Positions 1-6,185 of a stretch of 11,939 bases of DNA are shown here, in pieces. The DNA comes from Burkholderiales bacterium. Its GTDB lineage: Bacteria > Pseudomonadota > Gammaproteobacteria > Burkholderiales > Burkholderiaceae_C. How positions within the stretch are numbered: position 1 is the stretch's first letter; each line of letters starts with the position of its first letter. Where the stretch lies: NCBI GenBank assembly GCA_947448105.1, contig CANFNE010000051.1, positions 1-11,939 of the forward strand. The letters run 5' to 3'. A program made the translations under genes and the position numbers. The notes under the pieces were generated by a model. It was not told the DNA's origin. It was given only the letters and a program-made list of their open reading frames with translations, and ran no database searches.

Positions 1-150
1 GGGCACGCCCTGGGGGTATTGCGCGGTTTTGATCTCGCTCAGGGCGGTGTTGCCCGGTCCGTTGGCCGATGCCGGACTCATGTCCTGCGCTTGCGCGTTG
101 GCCAGCATGTGGGTCACGGTGAAGGTTTCGGAGTCGTAGAGCGTGTGCAT
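1..150 (-). CDS. DUF3567-like protein, N-terminal part (runs off the left edge)
   Basis: The minus strand reads ATG at 148-150 and stays open for 50 codons to base 1, so only the N-terminus is visible. It begins MHTLYDSETFTVTHM and ends at the edge with QYPQGVP. The opening M-x-x-LY-(N/D)-S-x-x-F pattern is what I recall for the small cytoplasmic DUF3567 family of Burkholderiales, whose function is unknown; the family's conserved core would lie beyond the edge, so the name is tentative. There is no clear Shine-Dalgarno sequence before the ATG. The 77-nt gap to the DUF3108 gene is AT-rich on this strand (TTGTAA box at 211-216) and could hold a promoter, but I see no well-spaced -10 box. The gene has the same orientation as its upstream neighbours. 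Confidence 0.6.
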   Translation of the reverse strand, partial: MHTLYDSETFTVTHMLANAQAQDMSPASANGPGNTALSEIKTAQYPQGVP

Positions 151-227
151 GCGGTGCTTTTTCGTGCGGGTTGGGTTCTAGGTTAACAGGATTTGTGGGT
201 TTTACCGTTTTTTTACAAGTCTGCCGT

Positions 228-1466
228 TTAAGGTTTTTCCGTGCGGCTCCACACCATATCAACCTCGTCGCCATTGCTTTGCGTGAGGCGAATGCGCGCG
301 GGCAGGTAATCCAGCGCCGGCGCCAGCCACAGTTCGACCCGGGTATCAAAGTCGCCCGAGCGCTCGCGCAGCAGCCGCGTGGCGGGCATTGCACGCCCGT
401 CGATCGTGAGCCGCTCGGGAGCGCCCACCAGAAACACCCAGTTTTCCGAGGTGCGCGGGCCCACGGCCTGAAAAGGCAGTTGCAGGCCAGGGGTAAAGCG
501 CCCGGGGTTGGCGCCCCACATGGCCGCGAGCTGAACAAAAATGCTGAGCTGGTCTTGCGCCAGCGGCATCAACGGCACGTCGGGCGTATTGGCACTGAAA
601 CTGACCAGGCCCTTGGCGCGCTGAAAGTGCGCTGCCACCTCGCTGCGCACTTTGTCCCCAAAGCGCAGGGGCTCCAGACCACGGGGCGTGAGTTCGCCTT
701 TGCTGCTTTGCACCCTTGATCCAAGCAAAAAGTGGCTGATTTCCAGCCGCGCGTCGTAGCTTTTGCCGTCTTGCAGCCACAGCAACTCGCCCGAGACGAA
801 GTAGCGAAAGCCCTTGACCAGGCCCGAGACCTCGTACTTGAGCCGGGTGGAACCGGGGAAGCGGTAGTCGTACACCGCCAGGGCCGGGGCGTCGGCGCTG
901 CCCGTGCCTGCAAGCGCCGCTGGCTGGGCGCCTGAGGGCAAGGCCGGGGCCGGGGTAAGTGGCGGGGGCGGGGGCGCAAGCCCTGCCGGGGGCGCCGATG
1001 CTGCCTCTGCCGGGCCCGCGGCAGCCGCTGGCGCCTTGGCAGCATCAGCCACGGCAACGCTGTCTTGCGGGGCCGTTGCCGGCAGGGGATTGGGGTCGGC
1101 TGCCGGCGCAACGGGTGCGGGCTGGGCAGCCAGGGGCCCGGGTGTCGCCAAAAACGCCGCACCGGCGGGTTTGCGCACGGGTTTGGGCGCTGTGGTGGGG
1201 GCGGGGGCGGGCGCTGTGGCGGCGGGCGCCTTGGCCGCGCCATTGTCAAACTGCACGGTGCGGGTGATGAAAGACCGGGTCACGGGCGAAGCGGCTGCGT
1301 CGGTGCCCCGGCCTGGCAATGCCTGTGCCAGACCTTGCAGTGCCAGCGCGTGCAGCCACAGCACCCCCAGGGCCGCCAAGCTCAGGGCCAACACGCCTGC
1401 GGGCCAGCGTGCCGCGCGCGCCACCGAGGGCTGCGCGGTCGAGCCTGGGCGCAATTTGATGGTCAT
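228..1466 (-). CDS. DUF3108 domain protein with N-terminal membrane anchor and Pro/Ala linker
   Basis: This 412-residue protein has three parts. A basic N-terminus and one hydrophobic segment (about residues 23-46) look like a signal anchor. Residues 76-196 form a low-complexity Ala/Pro linker (APAPAP, PKPVRKP, PPPPPL). Residues 199-412 match my recollection of DUF3108, a probable periplasmic beta-rich domain: YDYRFPGSTRLKYEVSG at the start, KGELTPRGLEPLRF, and a C-terminal RIRLTQSNGDEVDMVW. The layout resembles TonB, with an inner-membrane anchor, a Pro-rich spacer that can cross the periplasm and a folded end, but the C-terminal domain is not TonB. No enzymatic motif is seen and the function is unknown. 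The ATG (1464-1466) lies 1 nt after the stop of the upstream small gene, so translation is probably coupled. The linker DNA is extremely GC-rich and gives long open frames on the other strand that I regard as artefacts. Confidence 0.85.
   Translation of the reverse strand: MTIKLRPGSTAQPSVARAARWPAGVLALSLAALGVLWLHALALQGLAQALPGRGTDAAASPVTRSFITRTVQFDNGAAKAPAATAPAPAPTTAPKPVRKPAGAAFLATPGPLAAQPAPVAPAADPNPLPATAPQDSVAVADAAKAPAAAAGPAEAASAPPAGLAPPPPPLTPAPALPSGAQPAALAGTGSADAPALAVYDYRFPGSTRLKYEVSGLVKGFRYFVSGELLWLQDGKSYDARLEISHFLLGSRVQSSKGELTPRGLEPLRFGDKVRSEVAAHFQRAKGLVSFSANTPDVPLMPLAQDQLSIFVQLAAMWGANPGRFTPGLQLPFQAVGPRTSENWVFLVGAPERLTIDGRAMPATRLLRERSGDFDTRVELWLAPALDYLPARIRLTQSNGDEVDMVWSRTEKP
946..1226 (+). 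other. G-run clusters (possible G-quadruplex) in the DUF3108 linker region
   Basis: On the + strand, runs of four to five G occur at 946-949, 952-955, 964-968 and 970-974, with loops of 2, 8 and 1 nt. A second cluster has runs at 1179-1181, 1185-1187, 1197-1201, 1203-1207 and 1209-1211. The + strand is the template strand for the DUF3108 gene. The runs are largely explained by CCN Pro and GCN Ala codons in the linker, so structure formation is only a possibility. Confidence 0.3.
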
Positions 1467-1467
1467 T

Positions 1468-1797
1468 TCAGGCCGCTGCGTCCCCGGCGGCGAACACAGG
1501 CATGTCCCAGTCGAGCAGCTCGGCCAGCCGGCACATCACCCAGCGCGCCTCGGGCAACGCAAGCACCGCGTCGGCGCCGGTAATGGCTTGCAGGCATTGC
1601 GCCAATACCGCAGAGGTGTGCAAATCGCGCGCGAGCTGCATCTGGCTGGCCGTGGGCGCCAGGGTAAGCGCCAGGTCTTCGCACAACTCGTAGCGCGCGG
1701 CCACCACCTCGCGCGCGGTGTGCGGCCGGGTTTTGCCCGGCGCCACAAAGAGCGCCACAAACGACGGGGGAATCTCGATTTGCGAAGCGTCGGACAT
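1468..1797 (-). CDS. conserved small hypothetical protein (PPSFxALFV family of Burkholderiales)
   Basis: The product has 109 residues, is probably cytoplasmic and has no signal peptide or membrane segment. It opens MSDASQIEIPPSFVALFV and continues through an alpha-helical stretch with RYELCEDLA (residues 36-44) to an acidic, Ala-rich tail. I recall Comamonadaceae proteins with the same PPSFxALFV and YELCEDLA signatures, some labelled 'ATPase with chaperone activity', but no Walker motif or AAA fold is present here, so that label is not supported. The gene starts 20 nt after the helicase stop, and its TGA (1468-1470) is 1 nt from the DUF3108 ATG, so the three genes are probably cotranscribed. 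Coding is supported by the tight spacing and by the recalled conservation. Function unknown. Confidence 0.7.
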   Translation of the reverse strand: MSDASQIEIPPSFVALFVAPGKTRPHTAREVVAARYELCEDLALTLAPTASQMQLARDLHTSAVLAQCLQAITGADAVLALPEARWVMCRLAELLDWDMPVFAAGDAAA

Positions 1798-1817
1798 GGA
1801 AGATGCGGGCGCAGGCC

Positions 1818-3155
1818 CTAAAAGACGGTGCTTTTGAAGGAAGGGGACGCGGGAACGCGCGGGGCACCTGTGTTGGCACCCGCGCTGGCGTCCACCGCCG
1901 CAGCACTTGCCGCCGCCGCGCGCAGCTTGTCTTTTTTGCTCGGGCGCTTGCCCTTGACGCCACCGTTGCCGCTCATATCCACCAGGCCGTGCGTCGGGTG
2001 GGCGGCCACCTCGGTGGGCTCGAAACCTTCCACGGCCTCAAGCACCAGGTCCAGACCCTGGCGCTTTTCAATCAGGCGCCAGTGCGCCTCGGTGTCGGCG
2101 CTCACAAAGCTCACCGCCAGACCGGCCTGCCCCGCGCGCCCGGTGCGGCCAATGCGGTGGGTGTAATCGTCGGCCGAGCGCGGCAGGTCGTAGTTCACCA
2201 CCACCGGCAAGTCCACCACGTCAATGCCACGCGCAGCCAGGTCGGTGGCCACCACCACCGTGATGCGCGAGGCCTTGAAATCGTCCAGCACCTGGCTGCG
2301 CTTGCCCTGGCTGAGCTGGCCATGCAGAGGCTCGGCGTCCAGGCCGGCGCGGCGCAGCTTGTCGGCCACCACTTCTGCGGCGTACTTGGTAGCCACAAAC
2401 ACCAGGGTGCGGCTCCAGCCATATTGCTGGATCAGGTGGCGCAATAGCTGGGTGCGCGCGCGGGTGTCCACGGCAATGGCACTTTGCGCGATGTCGGGCA
2501 GGGTGTCGGGGGCGTCGGCCACTTCCACCCGCACCGGGTCGCGCAGCAGGCCTTGGGCCAGTGCGCTGACCTGCGGGCCAAAGGTTGCCGAGAAAAACAG
2601 GCTTTGGCGCTGGGTGTTCAGCAGGCCCACAATGCGCCCGAGTTCTTCGCTAAAGCCCTGGTCGAGCAGGCGGTCGGCCTCGTCGAGCACCAGGGTGCGC
2701 ACGTCATTCAGGTGCACCGCGTTGTGGTCCACCAAATCGAGCAGGCGCCCGGGCGTAGCCACTACGATATCTGTGCCACCGCGCAGGCCCAGCATTTGCG
2801 GATTGATGGACACGCCACCAAAGACGACGCTGATTTTGGGCACTGGCACCAGCGCGCTGGCCAGGCCCTTGAGCACATCGGCCACCTGCACCGCGAGTTC
2901 ACGCGTGGGCACCAGCACCAGGGCCTGCACCCGCCGGGGGCCACTGCGCGCTGCGCCCATGGGCACCACCAATTGCAGCAGCGGCAGCGCAAAGGCCGCC
3001 GTTTTGCCAGACCCGGTCTGGGCCCGCACGAGCAGGTCGCGGCCTTGCAGGATGGCAGCAATCGCGCCCTCCTGCACCGGCGTAGGCGCCACAAAACCGG
3101 CCGCATGCGCTGCGGCGCACAAAGCGCTGGAAAGACCGAGGGGAGAAAAAGGCAT
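1818..3155 (-). CDS. rhlE: DEAD-box ATP-dependent RNA helicase, RhlE type
   Basis: This RNA-dependent ATPase of 445 residues probably unwinds short RNA duplexes in ribosome assembly or mRNA turnover. All core motifs are present: a Q motif around GFVAPTPVQ (Q28), motif I AQTGSGKT (45-52), Ia PTRELA (83-88), Ib TPGR (134-137), II DEAD (158-161), III SAT (189-191), V ATDLAARGID (303-312) and VI HRIGRTGR (333-340). A basic, Ala-rich tail (KGKRPSKKDKLR, then AAAASAAAVDASAG) replaces any extra domain, as in RhlE rather than DbpA or SrmB. I chose the ATG at 3153-3155, which gives MPFSPLGLSS. The frame stays open to a GTG at 3237-3239, but that would add 28 unconserved-looking residues and overlap the terminator hairpin of the upstream gene. 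No strong Shine-Dalgarno sequence is seen. The family is certain; the RhlE subfamily is likely. Confidence 0.93.
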   Translation of the reverse strand: MPFSPLGLSSALCAAAHAAGFVAPTPVQEGAIAAILQGRDLLVRAQTGSGKTAAFALPLLQLVVPMGAARSGPRRVQALVLVPTRELAVQVADVLKGLASALVPVPKISVVFGGVSINPQMLGLRGGTDIVVATPGRLLDLVDHNAVHLNDVRTLVLDEADRLLDQGFSEELGRIVGLLNTQRQSLFFSATFGPQVSALAQGLLRDPVRVEVADAPDTLPDIAQSAIAVDTRARTQLLRHLIQQYGWSRTLVFVATKYAAEVVADKLRRAGLDAEPLHGQLSQGKRSQVLDDFKASRITVVVATDLAARGIDVVDLPVVVNYDLPRSADDYTHRIGRTGRAGQAGLAVSFVSADTEAHWRLIEKRQGLDLVLEAVEGFEPTEVAAHPTHGLVDMSGNGGVKGKRPSKKDKLRAAAASAAAVDASAGANTGAPRVPASPSFKSTVF

Positions 3156-3229
3156 GGTGGGACTGGGAATAAATAACCGGCAACAAGCGACGGGAGGCTC
3201 CCGTGTTGGCCCCTGATTTTGCGCCCAAG

Positions 3230-3274
3230 AAAAAACCACCGCAAAACCCCGTGAAAACCGGGTCTGGCGGTGGT
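3230..3274 (-). terminator. Rho-independent terminator of the HiPIP gene
   Basis: Reading the minus strand from 3274, the arm ACCACCGC (3274-3267) pairs perfectly with GCGGTGGT (3242-3235). An inner ACCC/GGGT stem (3263-3260 with 3249-3246) lies inside, separated by a 3/3-nt internal loop. The hairpin runs straight into six T residues (3235-3230). It begins 25 nt after the HiPIP stop and lies 75 nt before the helicase ATG, so it ends the HiPIP transcript and implies that the helicase has its own promoter or depends on readthrough. Confidence 0.85.
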
Positions 3275-3299
3275 CAGTGCGGCGTGGGCCGCAGGGGAA

Positions 3300-3605
3300 T
3301 TAGCCCTTTTTGGCGTAGGCGCTGCACCAGCCGGTGCCAGCCACTTGTTTGCCAGCAAACAGCGGGCAGTTACCAGCGGCGTCACCGGCCTTGCCTTGGA
3401 ACAAGGCGCAGCTGCCGCAGTTTTGGCCTGCTGCAAATTTGGGGAACTTGGTTTTGTCGACTTTGGAGGCATCGGCCTTGTAGCCCAGGCTTGCTGCGTT
3501 GGCGTCCGACTCGGCCACCATGGGTGCGGCTGCAAAAACAGCGCTGCCGACCAGGGCGCTGGCGCCCAAACCAAGCTTGACCACGAATTCACGACGATTT
3601 GACAT
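3300..3605 (-). CDS. high-potential iron-sulfur protein (HiPIP), Tat-exported
   Basis: This small periplasmic electron carrier holds one [4Fe-4S] cluster at high potential and in this group probably exchanges electrons with cytochromes or a terminal oxidase. It has 101 residues from MSNRREF. The N-terminus carries a twin-arginine motif (NRREFV) and a hydrophobic stretch ending ...VFAAAPMVA, typical of Tat export of a folded cofactor protein. Four cysteines in HiPIP spacing (63, 66, 80, 94: QNCGSC, GNCPLF, GWCSAY) would ligate the cluster, and Y42 (LGYKADA) matches the conserved buried tyrosine. An in-frame ATG four codons upstream (3615-3617) overlaps the AAGGA box almost directly, whereas the ATG at 3603-3605 has GGA seven bases ahead, so I prefer the latter. 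The gene is flanked by a 169-nt gap upstream and a strong terminator downstream, so it is probably monocistronic. Confidence 0.93.
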   Translation of the reverse strand: MSNRREFVVKLGLGASALVGSAVFAAAPMVAESDANAASLGYKADASKVDKTKFPKFAAGQNCGSCALFQGKAGDAAGNCPLFAGKQVAGTGWCSAYAKKG

Positions 3606-3760
3606 GTTGTATTCCATTCCTTAGTGAGGCAAAAGGCGGCACGATAGCCGCGCGGGGGGATTGTCGCGGAGCCTGGCTTACAAGGGCTTGACGCCCAGCA
3701 AAGACCCACGCGGACACTCAGATTAACGCCCTGCTGACGGCACAGGCCGACACCGGGGCG

Positions 3761-3782
3761 AAAAAAAGCGCATTTCAGGCGC
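3761..3782 (-). terminator. weak candidate terminator at the pgk stop codon
   Basis: On the minus strand a 4-bp GCGC/GCGC stem (3782-3779 with 3771-3768, 7-nt loop overlapping the pgk TGA) is followed directly by seven T residues (3767-3761). The stem is short, so termination would be inefficient at best. The T-tract is the main evidence. Confidence 0.3.
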
Positions 3783-4968
3783 CAGCGCGTCGGCCCAAAA
3801 TCTCAAACGCGGGCAGGGTTTTGCCTTCCAGCACTTCCAAAAACGCGCCGCCGCCCGTCGAGATATAGCCAATCTGCGCCTCAATGCCGTACTTGGCAAT
3901 GGCCGCGAGCGTGTCACCGCCGCCGGCAATGCTAAAGGCGCTGGACGCGGCAATCGCCTGGGCTACCACCTTGGTGCCGTTCTCAAACGCAGCAAATTCA
4001 AACACGCCCAGCGGGCCGTTCCAAACAATGGTGCCCGCGCGCATGAGTTGGGCGGCCAGCGCCTGGGCGGTTTGCGGGCCGATGTCCAAAATCAGGTCGT
4101 CATCGGCTACCTCGGTGGCAGCTTTAACGGTGGCTGCGGCATCGGCAGCAAAGGTTTTGGCGGTGACCACGTCGGTTGGAATCGGCACGGCAGCGCCGCG
4201 CGCCTGCATGGCGGCAATCACCGCCTTGGCCTGGTCCAGCAAATCGGGCTCGGCCAGGCTTTTACCGATGTTCAGGCCGGCGGCCAGCATGAAGGTATTG
4301 GCAATGCCGCCGCCCACAATGAGCTGGTCCACGTTGGCGGCCAGGCTTTGGAGGATGGTGAGTTTGGTGGACACCTTGGAGCCCGCCACGATGGCCACCA
4401 GCGGGCGCTTGGGCGCGAGCAGGGCTTTGGCAATGGCGTCCATTTCTGCGGCCAAGAGCGGACCGGCGCAGGCCACTGGGGCGTATTCGGCAATGCCGTA
4501 GGTGCTGGCTTCAGCGCGGTGGGCCGTGCCAAAAGCGTCGTGCACAAAGATGTCGCACAGCGCGGCCATCTTGCGCGAAAGGGCCGGGTCGTTCTTTTTC
4601 TCGCCGGGGTTGACGCGGCAGTTCTCCAGCATGACCACCTGACCCGGGGCCACGGTCACGCCGTCTACCCAGTCAGATACCAGCGGCACCGCGCGCCCGA
4701 GCAACTCGCCCAGGCGCTGTGCCACGGGCGCCAGCGAATCGGCGGGCTTGAAAGCACCTTCGGTCGGGCGGCCCAGGTGGGAGGTCACCATCACGGCCGC
4801 ACCGGCGTCCAGCGCCATCTGGATGCAGGGCACGCTGGCGCGGATGCGGGTGTCTTCGGTAATGCCGCCCTGGGCGTCTTGCGGCACGTTGAGGTCGGCG
4901 CGGATAAACACGCGCTTGGCGGCAACTTTGCCCTGGGCGCACAGGTCAGAAAAGCGAATGACGTTCAT
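3775..4968 (-). CDS. pgk: phosphoglycerate kinase
   Basis: Pgk interconverts 1,3-bisphosphoglycerate plus ADP with 3-phosphoglycerate plus ATP in cytosolic glycolysis and, in autotrophs, the Calvin cycle. The 397-residue length is normal. N-terminal substrate-domain motifs are RADLNVP (23-29), TSHLGRP (62-68) and DAFGTAHR (144-151). C-terminal nucleotide-domain motifs are KVSTK (198-202), WNGPLGVFE (316-324), GGGDT (349-353) and STGGGAFLE (370-378). Nothing appears missing. The ATG at 4966-4968 gives MNVIRFSDL, the expected opening. The 88-nt gap to azlD carries a TAAAAT box (5022-5017), so pgk may have its own promoter as well as readthrough from the def-fmt-azlCD cluster. No glycolytic neighbour is in the window; a pyruvate kinase gene would normally be sought nearby, but HiPIP follows instead. 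Confidence 0.98.
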   Translation of the reverse strand: MNVIRFSDLCAQGKVAAKRVFIRADLNVPQDAQGGITEDTRIRASVPCIQMALDAGAAVMVTSHLGRPTEGAFKPADSLAPVAQRLGELLGRAVPLVSDWVDGVTVAPGQVVMLENCRVNPGEKKNDPALSRKMAALCDIFVHDAFGTAHRAEASTYGIAEYAPVACAGPLLAAEMDAIAKALLAPKRPLVAIVAGSKVSTKLTILQSLAANVDQLIVGGGIANTFMLAAGLNIGKSLAEPDLLDQAKAVIAAMQARGAAVPIPTDVVTAKTFAADAAATVKAATEVADDDLILDIGPQTAQALAAQLMRAGTIVWNGPLGVFEFAAFENGTKVVAQAIAASSAFSIAGGGDTLAAIAKYGIEAQIGYISTGGGAFLEVLEGKTLPAFEILGRRAGA

Positions 4969-5016
4969 GGTGGTGGAAATGAATAAAGGGATGAAAAGAA
5001 GGTCGGCTGGCCGCGC

Positions 5017-5022
5017 ATTTTA
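5017..5022 (-). promoter_or_regulatory. candidate -10 box for pgk
   Basis: The minus strand reads TAAAAT followed by GCGCGG, 48 nt upstream of the pgk ATG. It matches five of six -10 consensus bases and lies in an otherwise GC-rich spacer. No convincing -35 box is seen at 16-18 nt (the best is TGGCTT), so this is a weak call. Confidence 0.3.
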
Positions 5023-5056
5023 GGCAGCGCCCGCCGCAAAGCCAGGCCCCAGGCGC

Positions 5057-5443
5057 CTACCAGCCCAGGCCGATGTGCAGCGGCAGGTACACCGCCATGC
5101 CGCACACAATGGTGCCCAGCACCGCGTTGCCCACGCCTTTGCGCCAGAAAAAATAGGCCGCCCCGGCCACTGCGCCGTACAACCGGGCGTCGAGCACGGT
5201 GTGGATGAACGCGCCCTGCGTCATCACCAGCTCGGGAATCACCACCGCCGACAGGGCGGCCATGGGCGCATATTGCAGGCCCCGCTGCGCCCAGCGCGGC
5301 AGCGTCCATTCGGCGTCGGAGATAAAGAAAAACGAGCGCGACACCACCGTAATCAGCGCCATCAGCCCGATGGTGAGCAAGGTGGCGCCCTGGCTGCCCG
5401 CAAGCAGCGCGTCCCACCAGGCCAGCATGGACGTGGCCGTCAT
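5057..5443 (-). CDS. azlD: AzlD-family branched-chain amino acid transport subunit
   Basis: This 128-residue integral membrane protein is the small partner of AzlC. AzlC/AzlD pairs (YgaZ/YgaH in E. coli) export branched-chain amino acids such as valine. It shows three to four hydrophobic segments (about 20-41, 60-75, 87-101, 105-123) and the family's central motif LPRWAQRGLQYAPMAALSA followed by VVIPEL (residues 48-72). The ATG at 5441-5443 overlaps the azlC stop in an ATGA arrangement, which fixes the start and argues for coupled translation. The frame is open further upstream inside azlC, but that extension is Arg/Gly-rich and is the azlC sequence read out of frame. The substrate is inferred from the family only. 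Confidence 0.9.
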   Translation of the reverse strand: MTATSMLAWWDALLAGSQGATLLTIGLMALITVVSRSFFFISDAEWTLPRWAQRGLQYAPMAALSAVVIPELVMTQGAFIHTVLDARLYGAVAGAAYFFWRKGVGNAVLGTIVCGMAVYLPLHIGLGW

Positions 5444-6174
5444 GGCGCCCCCCGGGGCGCAAAGGCCGGGCGCGATTCCAGCGCCATGCACAGCAGCACC
5501 GCCACGCCAATGGCAGCCAGGATATTGAGCTTGAGCGGCAGCGCGTAGGCCGCTACCGCCACTGCCCCGGCCACGGCGCCTGCCACCCAGCGCAGGCGGC
5601 TGCTGGCCAGCGAACACAAAATCCCGACCAGCGCCAGCACCCCGGCAAAGCCCAGGCCCCACGCGCCGGGAATGAAGTTGGCCAGCGCCACGCCCAACAG
5701 ACTCGCGCTCACCCAGCTCAGCCAGTTGATGCAGGCGTTGCCCGCCAGATAGGCCATTTGTACCGCGCGCCCCTGGGCGTCCTGCGCGGGCAGCGGGTGG
5801 CGGCGCACAAACAGCACATAGGTCAGGTCGGCGGTGAAGTAGCCGGTGACCAGGCGCTGCCAGCGCGGCAGGTGCATCAGGTAGCCGCGCATATGGGCGC
5901 TAAAGACCACAAAGCGCAGGTTCACGCAAAACGCGGTGACCAATATCACCCACATCGGCGCCCCGGCAATAAACAGCGGGATGGCGGCGAGCTGCGAGCT
6001 GCCAGCAAACACCAGCAAAGCCATCGCCAGCGCATCCAGCAGGCCCATGCCGGACTTGACCATGGCCACGCCCGTCATCAGGCCCCAGGCGGCAATGCCG
6101 GGCGCTGCGCCCATCATTTCGACAAAGCCCTGGCGAAATTCCGGGTGGCGGCGGTTTTCCTGCAGAAAAAACAC
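5440..6174 (-). CDS. azlC: AzlC-family branched-chain amino acid permease
   Basis: This 244-residue multi-spanning inner-membrane protein is the large subunit of the AzlC/AzlD (LIV-E type) amino acid exporter. Several hydrophobic segments are visible (about 25-40, 46-70, 74-92, 110-123, 155-190, 196-215, 217-232), with the family motifs FAGSSQ (56-61), NLRFVVFSA (85-93) and TADLTYVLF (114-122). The start is a GTG at 6172-6174, 11 nt after the fmt stop, giving FFLQENRRHPEFRQGF; no ATG lies upstream in frame, and the HPEFRQGF segment is typical of the family, so the GTG is preferred over the internal Met pair at residues 20-21. The stop overlaps the azlD start. Its position after fmt suggests cotranscription with def-fmt, not a functional link. 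Confidence 0.9.
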   Translation of the reverse strand: MFFLQENRRHPEFRQGFVEMMGAAPGIAAWGLMTGVAMVKSGMGLLDALAMALLVFAGSSQLAAIPLFIAGAPMWVILVTAFCVNLRFVVFSAHMRGYLMHLPRWQRLVTGYFTADLTYVLFVRRHPLPAQDAQGRAVQMAYLAGNACINWLSWVSASLLGVALANFIPGAWGLGFAGVLALVGILCSLASSRLRWVAGAVAGAVAVAAYALPLKLNILAAIGVAVLLCMALESRPAFAPRGAP

Positions 6175-6185
6175 AGCCAGCGCTT

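Noticed and set aside
904..1821. Long + strand open frame (about 305 codons) opposite the DUF3108 gene and its small neighbour
   Set aside because: It is made of Ala/Gly-rich low-complexity residues and arises from the reverse complement of the GC-rich Pro/Ala linker; the minus-strand genes have recognisable domains and operon spacing.
2224..3216. Long + strand open frame (about 330 codons) opposite the RNA helicase
   Set aside because: The composition is rich in Ser/Arg/Thr with no motif, and the opposite strand encodes all DEAD-box motifs in order.
3156..3239. N-terminal extension of the helicase to a GTG at 3237-3239
   Set aside because: The extension has no family resemblance and overlaps the HiPIP terminator hairpin; the internal ATG gives the normal RhlE N-terminus.
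3606..3774. Promoter for the HiPIP gene
   Set aside because: TATCGT (near 3643-3648 on the minus strand) and GCGACA could be boxes, but their spacing is only 15 nt and both are weak, so I did not list a promoter; one must still exist in this gap.
4048..4986. Long + strand open frame (about 312 codons) opposite pgk
   Set aside because: It is His/Gly-rich with no domain and lies entirely under a complete, motif-perfect phosphoglycerate kinase; this is typical of antisense frames in high-GC DNA.
5444..5662. N-terminal extension of azlD by 73 residues
   Set aside because: The added part is an Arg/Gly-rich out-of-frame reading of azlC, and the ATGA overlap at 5440-5443 gives the proper AzlD N-terminus.
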